From positions 111,001 to 175,000 of the forward strand of contig NZ_FNOI01000007.1 of the NCBI RefSeq assembly GCF_900107015.1: 64,000 nt of DNA. Reading direction: 5' to 3'. The translations under genes and the position numbers were made by a program. Shown piece after piece: positions 17,055-25,916 of this stretch. The notes under the pieces are model-generated. The model had not been told where the DNA came from, made no database searches, and saw only the letters and a program-made list of their open reading frames with translations. Each line of letters starts with the position of its first letter. Positions within the stretch are counted from its first letter, which is position 1. This DNA comes from Litoreibacter albidus. GTDB lineage: Bacteria; Pseudomonadota; Alphaproteobacteria; Rhodobacterales; Rhodobacteraceae.

Positions 17055-18805
17055 TGTGCGGCCTCCTGCGTGGATAGGGCGGGTAGGGTAATGGTGAAGG
17101 CCGCGCCGCCTGTTTCCAGGTTTTCGACGCTCAACAAGCCGCCGAAACTGCCGATAATCCCGTATGAAATGGACAGTCCCAAGCCCAACCCTTTTGAGGC
17201 CCCGATTTCCTTAGTGGTGTAGAATGGCTCAAATGCGCGTTCGATATCCGCGAGGCCAGGGCCAGTGTCAGACACCACGAGTTGCACCTGTCCGCGGTGC
17301 AAGCTGAGGGTCGTTTCGATCTGTTTAACCGGCGTATCGGCCATCGCATCCATCGCGTTTGATAGCAGATTTACAATGACCTGCTGCAGGCGGACTTGGC
17401 CCGCGTCGACCCACGCGTCAGGAACCGCGTCGACGATCACTTCCACGCCTTCAGATTTGGCACGCTGTGCCGCGAGGCTTAGGGACGCCGTCAGGACGTC
17501 AGCCACATTCACCTTCTCAAGCGGTTCCGTTTCCTTGCGCGCAAACCCGCGCAGGTTGTGGATGATCCGCCCCATACGCTGGGTCTGCTCGGAAATTAGC
17601 GTGAGGTTGTCATGCGCTTCGGGTTCGCGTCCGCGCTCCATCAGCTTCTTGGCATTTGCCGCGTAATTCTGGATGGCGGAGAGCGGCTGATTAAGTTCGT
17701 GGCTTATGCCGGCGGACATCTGGCCGAGCGCGGTTAATTTGCTGGCTTGAACTAGATTGTCCTGCGCTTGTTGAAGCTGCGCATTGCGCTTGGCGACGCG
17801 GGCCTCAAGCTCTATGTTCAAGTCCGCTTCAATGCGCAGTTGATCCGCCATCCGCGCGCGGCTTTGAACGAAAATCGCGACGCCCAAGCCGAATAGCGAC
17901 AGCAGCGCGGCGGTCAGTGCAGCCAAGAGCCGTGCGTTTGAGAACGCGGGCTGCGCGTCAACGAAGGCGCGCGCAGTCATATCGATAAGTGGCACGTCTT
18001 GCGAGACGACCAACGCGTTGTCAGGCATTTCGCTTTGTGCGGTGAACGTCCAGATGTCGTGCCTGCCGCTGCGCGACTTTTTATGATCTGGGATTGGGAA
18101 GAGCCACTCCGTCGCATAGCCGAACGTGTCAGGCGGCGCGATGGCAAGCGCCGCGTCATACCGCAGGGCGAGGGCTAGCCGGTTCGACACGAAGCTTACT
18201 CCGGCGGTGTCGAAGAATGTCACCACAGTTTCGTCAATCCGCCACTCGGCTTCCAACTCGTCCATATTCACTTTGACCACGACGTAACCTTGCGGCTTGC
18301 CGTCATCGCGCAGCACGCTGCGGGCAAAGTAATAGCTGCGCTGCCCATTATCTGCGGCGGAGTGAAATACGCCCATGCGGCGGGAGCGTGCCGCGATGAT
18401 GTCAGCACGCGATGCCCAGTTCTTGTCGATCGTGTTAAGTGGATCTTCGTATGTTGAGGAGGCAAGAACGCTGCCGGATGCGTCCAACACATGGAGCTCC
18501 TTTGCGCCGGTCGTTAGCGCCGTGCGGAGTAGGAATTCAGACGTATGCGCGCTTATGGAACGCCCCTCAATCAAGGCGGCAACTTGTGGGTGGCGTGACA
18601 TCAGGTCAGTCATTTCACGGTAGCTTTCGAGCTGCGCGATAAGGCGATCAGCGGATTGCTCCAAGATGACAGCACCGGACTGAGAGAGGCGATCCAGGCC
18701 GGACCGCAGGCTGAGTTGATAGGTGGCGATTGCCACTGTAATCGAGAGCAGCAGATAGGCGGTGATCACGGCCCATAGCTTTCCGGCGTCTCTCGTGCTG
18801 GTCAT
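17051..18805 (-). CDS. dctB: C4-dicarboxylate sensor histidine kinase DctB
   Basis: 584 residues. One membrane helix near 10-30 and another near 290-310 (LLAALTAALLSLFGLGVAIFV) bracket a periplasmic double-PAS sensor with RSYYFARSV and GYVVVKVN, as in DctB. A coiled coil leads to the H-box GISHELNQPLSAIQNYA, N-box NLLSNAMDAMAD and G-boxes DTGPGLADIERAFEPF and GLGLGLSISYGII. It phosphorylates DctD. It is divergent from dctP, with a 245-base control region. Confidence 0.92.
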   Translation of the reverse strand: MTSTRDAGKLWAVITAYLLLSITVAIATYQLSLRSGLDRLSQSGAVILEQSADRLIAQLESYREMTDLMSRHPQVAALIEGRSISAHTSEFLLRTALTTGAKELHVLDASGSVLASSTYEDPLNTIDKNWASRADIIAARSRRMGVFHSAADNGQRSYYFARSVLRDDGKPQGYVVVKVNMDELEAEWRIDETVVTFFDTAGVSFVSNRLALALRYDAALAIAPPDTFGYATEWLFPIPDHKKSRSGRHDIWTFTAQSEMPDNALVVSQDVPLIDMTARAFVDAQPAFSNARLLAALTAALLSLFGLGVAIFVQSRARMADQLRIEADLNIELEARVAKRNAQLQQAQDNLVQASKLTALGQMSAGISHELNQPLSAIQNYAANAKKLMERGREPEAHDNLTLISEQTQRMGRIIHNLRGFARKETEPLEKVNVADVLTASLSLAAQRAKSEGVEVIVDAVPDAWVDAGQVRLQQVIVNLLSNAMDAMADTPVKQIETTLSLHRGQVQLVVSDTGPGLADIERAFEPFYTTKEIGASKGLGLGLSISYGIIGSFGGLLSVENLETGGAAFTITLPALSTQEAAQ

Positions 18806-18869
18806 GTTCCCTCGATTCGCCGGAGCCTTTTGTGCTAAATATCGCAGTTTTTATGGGTGAGATATCCAG

Positions 18870-18893
18870 AAAAGTCCGAAATTTCAGACTTTT
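18870..18893. promoter_or_regulatory. 24-bp near-perfect palindrome between dctB and dctP
   Basis: AAAAGTC-C-GAAATTTC-A-GACTTTT is symmetric except at one pair. It lies 65 bases from the dctB start and 158 from dctP, where an upstream activator site for DctD would be expected. No -24/-12 element with correct spacing was found; the nearest GG...GC pair near 18956-18971 is one base too wide. It could also form a weak hairpin terminator. Confidence 0.5.
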
Positions 18894-19050
18894 TTGAGTG
18901 AGAGTTATTAAAGAATCCAGTTAGCTCTTTGAATTTAAACATATCTTTTCGAGTCGGGCCAAGCGTGTTGCGCGCCCTATGTGCTTCTTGCAATGCTCTG
19001 ACCATCCGACGGGTAGGCCCGTTCGATTGATATTCCATTGGGAGGAAACC

Positions 19051-20055
19051 ATGAAAACTCTACTGAAAGCGGCTTGCGTCGCCTCTGTCGCCCTCGTGCC
19101 ATCTGTTGCCGCTGCGGCGTGCGATGAAGGCGAAGTGGTCATCAAGTTCAGCCACGTTACCAACACCGACAAGCACCCAAAAGGCATTGCAGCTACGTTG
19201 CTTGAGCAGCGCGTCAACGACGAGATGAACGGCAAGGCGTGCATGGAAGTGTTCGCGAACTCGACATTGTACAACGATGACAAAGTCCTCGAAGCAATGT
19301 TGCAAGGCGACGTTCAACTGGCCGCACCATCCTTGTCCAAGTTCGAAACCTTCACCAAGCAGTTCCGCCTGTTCGATCTGCCGTTCATGTTCAAAGACAT
19401 TGACGCCGTAGACGGGTTCCAAAACTCCGAAACGGGTCAGGCGATGAAGGACTCGATGCAGAAGCGCGGCCTGCAAGGTCTGGCATTCTGGCATAACGGC
19501 ATGAAGCAAATGTCTGCCAGCAAGCCGCTTTTGTCCCCAGAAGACGCCAACGGCCTAAAGTTCCGCGTGCAGCCGTCTGACGTGCTGGTCGCGCAGATGG
19601 AAGCTATCGGTGGCTCCCCGCAGAAAATGGCGTTCTCCGAGGTTTACGGTGCGCTGCAGCAGGGCGTCGTGGACGGTCAGGAAAACACTTGGTCCAACAT
19701 CTTCGGCAAGAAGTTTTTCGAGGTTCAAGACGGTATCACTGAGACTAATCACGGCATTCTAGACTACCTCGTCGTGGCATCGGTTGACTGGTTGGATGGT
19801 CTGGACGCGGACGTGCGTGACCAGCTGCTGACGATCTTGGCCGAAGTGACAGAGACCCGTAACGCTGAAGCTTTCGCAGCGAACGAGCAGGCGAAAGCAA
19901 ACATCGAAGCCGCTGGCGGCGTGATCCGTCAATTGGATGCGGAGCAGCGTCAGGCTTGGGTTGATGCGATGAAACCGGTTTGGGCGAAGTTCGAGGGCGA
20001 CGTTGGCGCGGATAACATTGCTGCCGCTCAAAAGTTCAACGAGAGCGGCTCCTAA
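19051..20055 (+). CDS. dctP: TRAP transporter C4-dicarboxylate binding protein DctP
   Basis: 334 residues from ATG 19051, with GGGAGG upstream. A signal peptide ends near VAAAA. FSHVTNTDKHPKG, the RVQPSDVLVAQMEAIGGSP motif with the conserved Arg that binds the carboxylate, and QQGVVDGQENTWSNIF are DctP hallmarks. It captures succinate, malate or fumarate in the periplasm for DctQM. The divergent dctBD genes support C4-dicarboxylates rather than another acid. A G+C-rich hairpin separates it from dctQ, which would keep dctP expression higher. Confidence 0.93.
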   Translation: MKTLLKAACVASVALVPSVAAAACDEGEVVIKFSHVTNTDKHPKGIAATLLEQRVNDEMNGKACMEVFANSTLYNDDKVLEAMLQGDVQLAAPSLSKFETFTKQFRLFDLPFMFKDIDAVDGFQNSETGQAMKDSMQKRGLQGLAFWHNGMKQMSASKPLLSPEDANGLKFRVQPSDVLVAQMEAIGGSPQKMAFSEVYGALQQGVVDGQENTWSNIFGKKFFEVQDGITETNHGILDYLVVASVDWLDGLDADVRDQLLTILAEVTETRNAEAFAANEQAKANIEAAGGVIRQLDAEQRQAWVDAMKPVWAKFEGDVGADNIAAAQKFNESGS

Positions 20056-20074
20056 GCCTTTCGAGTAAACAAAA

Positions 20075-20102
20075 GGCGCGGCGGCTGGGACGTCGCCGCG
20101 CC
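20075..20102 (+). terminator. Hairpin between dctP and dctQ
   Basis: GGCGCGGCG and CGCCGCGCC form a 9-bp stem around 10 bases, after AAAA and without a T-run. Such intercistronic hairpins commonly stabilise the upstream mRNA or cause partial termination, giving an excess of binding protein over membrane subunits. Confidence 0.6.
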
Positions 20103-20134
20103 GCACTAGTCCTGCACTTGGGGAGAGGATGCAG

Positions 20135-20812
20135 ATGGCACATGCCGCGCGCTCGTTCATAGATACTATTGAAGAGACTTTCATCGCCGCTTTGCTGGGC
20201 CTGATGACGTTGCTCACCTTTGCCAACGTAATCGCCCGCTACGTTTTCAACTCCAACATCCTATGGGCGCTGGAGCTAACGGTTTTCATGTTCGCATGGC
20301 TTGTGCTGCTGGGGGCCTCCTACGCGGTAAAGAAGGGCGCGCACCTTGGTGTTGACGCCATCCTGAACATCGTGTCGCCGGGGTTGCGGCGCAACCTTGG
20401 CATTGTTGCGGGGGTGGTTTGTGTGGCCTTCGCGTTCTTGCTGCTGAAGGGCGCATGGGACTATTGGGCCAACTTCGCCAACCTCCCCGCTACTGAGGGG
20501 CGTTGGTTCCCCACAGGGTTCGAGGAAAAGTTCCGTGGCAAAGGCTGGTATGAGACCAACGACATTCCAGTTCCCGCAGTTCTGAGCTTTCTGGAGGGAA
20601 TGTTCAACGACGGCGACGAGTACGAAAAACTGCCGCGCCTGATCCCTTACTTTGTGCTGCCATTCTCAATGGCTTTGTTTTTGCTGCGCTCGGTGCAGGC
20701 GCTTGTCGCCATTGTGACAGGCAAAATTGATATGCTCATCGTCAGCCATGAAGCCGAAGACGATGTGGAAGATGCTGCTGAACGTCTCGCGGCTGAATTG
20801 AAGGAACGCTAG
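20135..20812 (+). CDS. dctQ: TRAP transporter small membrane subunit DctQ
   Basis: 225 residues from ATG 20135; ATG 20129 is in frame but too close to GGGGAGAG. Four membrane helices are present, the first FIAALLGLMTLLTFANVIARY. NSNILWALELTVFMFAWLVLLGAS is the conserved DctQ core. A soluble insertion (about 120-165, WFPTGFEEKFRGKGWYETND) and an acidic C-terminal tail (EAEDDVEDAAERLAAELKER) make it longer than many DctQ proteins. It bridges DctP and DctM. Confidence 0.9.
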   Translation: MAHAARSFIDTIEETFIAALLGLMTLLTFANVIARYVFNSNILWALELTVFMFAWLVLLGASYAVKKGAHLGVDAILNIVSPGLRRNLGIVAGVVCVAFAFLLLKGAWDYWANFANLPATEGRWFPTGFEEKFRGKGWYETNDIPVPAVLSFLEGMFNDGDEYEKLPRLIPYFVLPFSMALFLLRSVQALVAIVTGKIDMLIVSHEAEDDVEDAAERLAAELKER

Positions 20813-20815
20813 GTC

Positions 20816-22192
20816 ATGGAAATTATCCTTCTTTTCGGGATGGTCATCGGGTTCATGCTGATCGGTGTGCCGATCGCTGTATCGCTTGGCTTCTCGTCCG
20901 TGCTGTTCTTGTTGTGGTTCTCCGATGCGTCATTGGCGTCGGTCGCGGGCACCTTATTCGAGGCTTTCGCTGGCCACTACACTCTATTGGCAATTCCGTT
21001 TTTCATTCTGGCGTCCAGCTTCATGTCCACGGGTGGTGTTGCGCGGCGGATCATCAACTTCTCTATTGCGTGCGTCGGCCACTTGCGTGGCGGTATGGCT
21101 ATTGCTTCTGTCTTCGCTTGCATGATGTTCGCAGCGCTGTCCGGATCGTCGCCTGCGACGGTGGTGGCCATCGGCTCCATCGTGATCGCGGCGATGCGTC
21201 AGGTGGGCTACACCAAAGAATTCGCAGCGGGTGTTATTTGTAACGCGGGGACGCTAGGCATTCTGATCCCGCCATCTATCGTGATGGTGGTCTATGCCGC
21301 GGCGGTTGAAGTCTCGGTCGGGCGCATGTTCCTTGCAGGTGTCATTCCTGGTTTGATGGCGGGCTTGATGCTGATGATTGGCATCTACGTGATGGCGCGG
21401 ATCAAGAATCTGCCAAAGGGGGAATGGGCTGGCTGGGGGCGCATCTTCGAGACAGGTAAGGAAGCTGGTTGGGGTCTGTTCCTGATTGTCATCATCCTGG
21501 GTGGTATCTACGGCGGTGCATTCACCCCGACGGAGGCTGCTGCGGTCGCAGCTGTCTATGCTTGGATCATCGCGTGTTTCGTCTACCGCGACATGGGCCC
21601 ACTTGCGACGGAAGAGGGCGAAAAGAACGTCTCCCTTTTCGCCAAGCCGCAAGCCTTGGTTACCGCGTTTTTCCACAAGGATACGCAGCAGACGTTGTTT
21701 GACGCGGGCAAGCTGACGGTCACGCTCATGTTCGTGATCGCCAATGCGTTGATCTTGAAGCACGTGTTGACGGATGAGCAGATCCCGCAACAGATCACAG
21801 CCGCGATGCTGGATGCAGGCTTTGGCCCCGTCATGTTCCTTGTGATCGTCAACATCATCTTGCTCATTGGCGGTCAGTTCATGGAGCCGTCGGGTCTGTT
21901 GGTTATTGTGGCCCCCTTGGTGTTCCCGATCGCGATTGAGCTTGGCATTGACCCGATTCACTTGGGCATCATCATGGTCGTCAACATGGAAATCGGGATG
22001 ATCACGCCGCCGGTGGGGCTGAACCTGTTCGTCACATCTGGCGTGGCTGGCATGCCGATGATGTCAGTTGTACGGGCGGCGCTGCCGTTTTTGATGATCC
22101 TTGTCGTGTTCTTGATCATGGTCACCTACATCCCGTTCATCTCGACGTGGCTGCCGAACTTGGTCATGGGGCCGGAGCTGATTACGAAATAG
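20816..22192 (+). CDS. dctM: TRAP transporter large membrane subunit DctM
   Basis: 458 residues with about 12 membrane segments. AALSGSSPATVVAIGSI, GTLGILIPPSI and GMITPPVGLNLFVTSG are the conserved substrate and ion site regions of DctM. A soluble loop near 245-290 (RDMGPLATEEGEKNVSLF) interrupts the helices. It is the sodium-driven translocation subunit. It follows dctQ by 3 bases and closes the dctPQM set; a hairpin and an idonate dehydrogenase gene follow. Confidence 0.93.
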   Translation: MEIILLFGMVIGFMLIGVPIAVSLGFSSVLFLLWFSDASLASVAGTLFEAFAGHYTLLAIPFFILASSFMSTGGVARRIINFSIACVGHLRGGMAIASVFACMMFAALSGSSPATVVAIGSIVIAAMRQVGYTKEFAAGVICNAGTLGILIPPSIVMVVYAAAVEVSVGRMFLAGVIPGLMAGLMLMIGIYVMARIKNLPKGEWAGWGRIFETGKEAGWGLFLIVIILGGIYGGAFTPTEAAAVAAVYAWIIACFVYRDMGPLATEEGEKNVSLFAKPQALVTAFFHKDTQQTLFDAGKLTVTLMFVIANALILKHVLTDEQIPQQITAAMLDAGFGPVMFLVIVNIILLIGGQFMEPSGLLVIVAPLVFPIAIELGIDPIHLGIIMVVNMEIGMITPPVGLNLFVTSGVAGMPMMSVVRAALPFLMILVVFLIMVTYIPFISTWLPNLVMGPELITK

Positions 22193-22218
22193 GCTGGTAG
22201 CCTTTCCAAAACATGCAT

Positions 22219-22258
22219 AGCTTGCGCTAACATTTCCATCAGAGGAAAGGCGCAAGCT
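22219..22258 (+). promoter_or_regulatory. Hairpin that can sequester the ribosome binding site of the idonate dehydrogenase gene
   Basis: AGCTTGCGC (22219-22227) pairs with GCGCAAGCT (22250-22258), directly abutting the ATG. Inside it, TTTCC (22233-22237) pairs with GGAAA (22244-22248), which is part of the likely ribosome binding site GAGGAAAGG. The structure would block initiation unless opened. There is no T-run, so a terminator is less likely. Confidence 0.5.
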
Positions 22259-23290
22259 ATGAAGTCGCTGATAATCCATGCCCCTCGCGATCTGCGGATT
22301 GAGGAGCAGCAAGTCACGCCGCCCGCCGCCGGTGAGGTGCAAATCACCATGGCTGCCGGTGGCATTTGTGGATCAGACTTGCATTATTACCAACACGGCG
22401 GTTTCGGCGCGATCAAGCTGCGTGAACCTATGGTCCTTGGCCACGAGGTCGCCGGTTATGTGACTGCTTTGGGCGATGGAGTTACCGCCTTGGAAGTTGG
22501 TCAGCTGGTTGCCGTTTCCCCGTCGCGCCCATGTGGGGATTGCAAGTTCTGCCTTTCTGGTCAGCCCAACCACTGTCTGAACATGCGGTTTTATGGCTCC
22601 GCGATGCCGTTCCCGCACATTCAAGGCGCGTTTCGTCAGGTACTGAATGCAAGCGTGGCGCAATGCGCCGTCGCTGACGGTCTGTCCGCTGGCGAGGCCG
22701 CGATGGCCGAGCCGCTCGCGGTCTGTCTCCACGCGGTGCGTCAAGCGGGGCCGATGCTTGGTAAATCGGTGCTGGTGACCGGCTGCGGCCCTATCGGTGT
22801 GCTGTGTATTCTCGCCGCACGTCGCGCTGGGGCCGATCACATCGTGGCAACAGACATGTCCGACTTCACGCTGCAAAAAGCCCGCGAAGCTGGGGCTGAT
22901 ATCGCGTTTAACGTGACCAAAGTGGACAAGCCCTTGCAGCCCTACATGTCGGACAAGGGTACGTTTGACGTGCAGTTCGAATGCTCTGGCGCTGTGTCAG
23001 CTTTGACGGCTGGCATTCATGCCATGCGCCCAAAGGGCACTATTGTGCAACTAGGGCTTAGCGGAGATATGTCCCTGCCGATGATGGCGATCACCGCCAA
23101 AGAGTTGAATTTGAAGGGCTCCTTTCGCTTCCACGAGGAATTTTCCACCGGTGTATCCCTGATGCAAAAGGGCCTGATTGACGTGAAGCCTCTCATAACC
23201 CAAAGCATCCCTATGAAAGACGCGGTTGAGGCGTTTGAAATCGCCTCAGACAGAACCCGTGCCATGAAAACACAGATTGAATTCGCATGA
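22259..23290 (+). CDS. Zinc-dependent L-idonate 5-dehydrogenase-like protein
   Basis: 343 residues of the medium-chain zinc alcohol dehydrogenase family. Catalytic zinc ligands lie in GGICGSDLHYY and LGHEVAGYV, and the structural zinc cysteines in RPCGDCKFCLSGQPNHC. The nucleotide site is VTGCGPIGVLCILAARRAG. HYYQHGGFGAIKLREPMVLGHE closely matches IdnD, which oxidises L-idonate to 5-ketogluconate. It overlaps the HAD phosphatase by 4 bases. Its place after dctPQM hints at organic or sugar acid use, but substrate is inferred from resemblance only. Confidence 0.82.
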   Translation: MKSLIIHAPRDLRIEEQQVTPPAAGEVQITMAAGGICGSDLHYYQHGGFGAIKLREPMVLGHEVAGYVTALGDGVTALEVGQLVAVSPSRPCGDCKFCLSGQPNHCLNMRFYGSAMPFPHIQGAFRQVLNASVAQCAVADGLSAGEAAMAEPLAVCLHAVRQAGPMLGKSVLVTGCGPIGVLCILAARRAGADHIVATDMSDFTLQKAREAGADIAFNVTKVDKPLQPYMSDKGTFDVQFECSGAVSALTAGIHAMRPKGTIVQLGLSGDMSLPMMAITAKELNLKGSFRFHEEFSTGVSLMQKGLIDVKPLITQSIPMKDAVEAFEIASDRTRAMKTQIEFA

Positions 23291-23931
23291 AGGCTGTCAT
23301 TTTCGACCTCGACGGAACGCTTGTTCATTCCGCACCGGATATTCACGCGGCTGCCAATGTGATGTTGGCCAAAGCCGGACGTGAACCGGTGACGCTGGAT
23401 CAGGTGATCAGCTTTATTGGTAACGGCATTGAAAAGCTGGTGGAGCGCTGCTTGCGAGCGACGGGCGGCGCACCTGCCGATATGGCACCACATTACGCCG
23501 AGATGAACCGCGCTTACGCGAAGGACCTGACCACGTTGACGCGGGTCTTTGACGGGGTGCGAAAGGCATTGGATGCGGTGGACGTCCCGATGGCGCTTTG
23601 CACCAATAAACCTGAAATTCCGGCTCGCGCGCTTTGCGATCAACTGGACCTCACGCGCTACTTTACCGTGATCACCGGCGGGGACAGTACGCAGGCCAAG
23701 AAACCTGATCCGTTACCACTGGTTCATACCGCGCTGGCCTTGGGCCTGTCGGTGGAGGAATGCCTTTATGTGGGCGATAGCGTTACCGATTTTCGCACTG
23801 CCCGTGCGGCCGGTATGCAGTTCGCCTTTTTTACTGGGGGGTATCAGCCAACACCAGTGAACGGTCTCGCGCCTGAAGAATGCTTTGACAGCTGGAACAG
23901 CGTCAACTTGGGGCAGTTCTACCTTGCTTGA
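23287..23931 (+). CDS. gph: HAD-family phosphoglycolate phosphatase
   Basis: 214 residues. Motif I FDLDGTLVHSAPDI carries the nucleophile Asp, motif II is LCTNKPE, motif III lies near KKPDPLPL and motif IV is VGDSVTDFRTARAAG. The helical cap between motifs I and II fits phosphoglycolate phosphatase, which clears 2-phosphoglycolate. ATG overlaps the upstream stop, and the amine oxidase gene overlaps its own end, so it is embedded in an operon. Confidence 0.85.
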   Translation: MKAVIFDLDGTLVHSAPDIHAAANVMLAKAGREPVTLDQVISFIGNGIEKLVERCLRATGGAPADMAPHYAEMNRAYAKDLTTLTRVFDGVRKALDAVDVPMALCTNKPEIPARALCDQLDLTRYFTVITGGDSTQAKKPDPLPLVHTALALGLSVEECLYVGDSVTDFRTARAAGMQFAFFTGGYQPTPVNGLAPEECFDSWNSVNLGQFYLA

Positions 23932-24958
23932 TTTGGTCATTGTTGGGGGCGGGTTGTCTGGTCTGGCACTGGCGCGGATCGCGCAGTCGCGTGGGTTGAC
24001 GTACAAACTTCTGGAAGCGCGCGATCGGTTTGGGGGCCGTATTGACGGTATCGACGGCGTTGATCTTGGCCCGTCGTGGTTTTGGCCCAGCCACTCACGC
24101 ATGGCAGCCTTGGTAAAGAAGCTAAACCTGACCGCGTTCGAGCAATGGAGCACCGGCGACGCGCTTTTTGAGGACCGCACAACCGTGCAACGCGGCCAAG
24201 GGTTCGCGTCAATGGCGGGCACTTATCGGATTGCTGGGGGGATGTCGGCAGTGGTGGAGGCGTTGGTCGCAAAACTGGACCGCTCTTCCTTGCTGTTGAA
24301 TGCCCCAGTGCAGACCATCACCCAAGAAGACGGGGTGATCGTCACCACCCGCGACGGCACAGATTACGCGGCGCATCACGTGGTCTTGGCGGTGCCACCG
24401 CGTGTGGCGGCTAATATGGTGTTCTCGCCACCGCTTCCTGTGGCGGCGGCCCAGCCCTTAAGCGGGATACCGGGCTGGATGGCAGGGCAGGCCAAGCTGG
24501 TGGCGACATACCCGACGCCCTTCTGGCGCGAAGACGGCTTGTCGGGCGATGCGGTGAGCCAGGCAGGCCCAATGGTGGAGATACACGACGCATCCGACCC
24601 AGATAGCGGAAAGGGCGCGATCTTCGGGTTTGTCGGGGTTCCCGCCCCACATCGCGACGGTGAGCATGAACGCATTCTGGCTGCGGGCCTAGAGCAGATG
24701 ACGCGGTTATTTGGCGCGAAGGCCGCGACGCCAGAACAGTTGATTTTAAAGGATTGGGCGCAAGAGCCGTTTACCGCGACGCGACCGGATTGGGATTTCA
24801 ACGGTCCGCACCCGCGCTATGGATGCCCGCCTGAACTGCGCAGCCTGTGGGATGGCGTGTTGCTGCTAGGCTCAACGGAGTTCGCTGCGACCCAAGGCGG
24901 GTTCCTGGAGGGGGCGCTGGAGCGTGCGGAAGAGATTGCGGCAATCCTGTCGAAATAA
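23924..24958 (+). CDS. FAD-dependent amine oxidase family protein
   Basis: 344 residues from TTG 23924, preceded by GGGGCAG. The dinucleotide fold is DLVIVGGGLSGLALARIA, followed by LLEARDRFGGRID and, at the C terminus, LLGSTEFAATQGGFLEGALERAEEI, the FAD-closing motif of flavin monoamine oxidases. It is shorter than typical monoamine oxidases (about 450). Substrate unknown. The start overlaps the phosphatase stop, so translation is coupled. A terminator hairpin follows the stop. Confidence 0.82.
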   Translation: MLDLVIVGGGLSGLALARIAQSRGLTYKLLEARDRFGGRIDGIDGVDLGPSWFWPSHSRMAALVKKLNLTAFEQWSTGDALFEDRTTVQRGQGFASMAGTYRIAGGMSAVVEALVAKLDRSSLLLNAPVQTITQEDGVIVTTRDGTDYAAHHVVLAVPPRVAANMVFSPPLPVAAAQPLSGIPGWMAGQAKLVATYPTPFWREDGLSGDAVSQAGPMVEIHDASDPDSGKGAIFGFVGVPAPHRDGEHERILAAGLEQMTRLFGAKAATPEQLILKDWAQEPFTATRPDWDFNGPHPRYGCPPELRSLWDGVLLLGSTEFAATQGGFLEGALERAEEIAAILSK

Positions 24959-24988
24959 AACAGGCCGCGCATTCAACACGGCCTGTTC
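24958..24988. terminator. Bidirectional terminator after the amine oxidase gene
   Basis: AACAGGCCG and CGGCCTGTT form a 9-bp stem around 11 bases. AAAA flanks the left arm, giving a T-run for minus-strand transcription from 25009. It lies between two convergent genes. Confidence 0.7.
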
Positions 24989-25008
24989 AAACGGTCAAGA
25001 GCGGGCGC

Positions 25009-25779
25009 TTACAGGCCCCATTTTTCGGCCGTCGTGTCAAAGAAGCCTTGGGCTTTCTTCACTTTGACCCAGTTGTTGACGTAGTTGATCCAAACCTGAT
25101 CCGCCTGTGGCAGCAACATCGCGATTGGCGACGGGGAGCGTGGCTCGGCGCCTCTTACGCGAACAATCGGAAATTTATCGTCCAAGGTGGAGCCTTCGAT
25201 GTTGGACGTGATAAACACGTCCGCACGACCTGCGATAACTTCTTGGTAACCACGTGCAGGGGCTTCTACGACCTTGATCGTAGCATTCGGGAACCATTCT
25301 TTTGCCAAGCTTTCGAAGGTGGTGCCCAGCGTGGTGGCCACGGTCACTTCTGGCTTGTTTATGCTGTCGTAGCCATCAAACTTGCCGGCGTTCTCTTTCA
25401 GCGTGAAAGGAAAGATTTCAACGGCGATGTAACTTTCTGAGAAACCCGCGACTTTCATGCGCGCGGGCGAGATGGAGGCGGAGCCGGTCATGTGGTAGCT
25501 GCCTGCCGTCACCCCGTTCACCAAGGTTTTCCAGTCTGCCGGGACGAACTCGACCTCGACGCCAAGATCTGACGCCAGTTCGGTCATGATGTCGATGTCA
25601 TACCCTTTGTAGCTGTTAGTGGCGGGATCGCGCACGGACATCGGGTTCCAGTCGCCGGTGGTGCCGACCTTCATGACGCCGCCGTCAAGAATTTCGTTCA
25701 GGGCGGATTGCGCCACGGCGGCGGTGCTCATCACAGCGCCAAAGGCCAGCGCCGCAAGGGCGTTTGCAAATTGTTTCAT
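25009..25779 (-). CDS. Amino-acid-type ABC transporter substrate-binding protein (SBP family 3)
   Basis: 256 residues from MKQFANALAALAF, with a signal peptide ending near VAQS. VGTTGDWNPMSV, YKGYDIDIMTELASDLGVEVEFVPADW and the Arg in SISPARMKVAGFSESY are typical of family 3 binding proteins and of the related cyclohexadienyl dehydratase PheC. It is divergent from the ATPase and permease genes at 25917, so it is probably their receptor. Ligand not known; an enzyme role like PheC is a less likely alternative. Confidence 0.82.
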   Translation of the reverse strand: MKQFANALAALAFGAVMSTAAVAQSALNEILDGGVMKVGTTGDWNPMSVRDPATNSYKGYDIDIMTELASDLGVEVEFVPADWKTLVNGVTAGSYHMTGSASISPARMKVAGFSESYIAVEIFPFTLKENAGKFDGYDSINKPEVTVATTLGTTFESLAKEWFPNATIKVVEAPARGYQEVIAGRADVFITSNIEGSTLDDKFPIVRVRGAEPRSPSPIAMLLPQADQVWINYVNNWVKVKKAQGFFDTTAEKWGL

Positions 25780-25916
25780 ATCAGGGAAGTTCTCCGGTGT
25801 TGGTAGGTGACCTTGTCGTTGCGTCTGCAAGGGCACACGGTGATCGTGACTTGAAGTTTCGGTCACTTGCCACATAACCTCAAGGTAATAGATGGCAAGG
25901 CCGGAAGGGCGTGAGT

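Noticed and set aside
18950..18996. Possible sigma-54 promoter upstream of dctP
   Set aside because: GGCCAAGCGTGTTGC has the two elements one base too far apart, and the TTGCA further on has no GG at the right distance.
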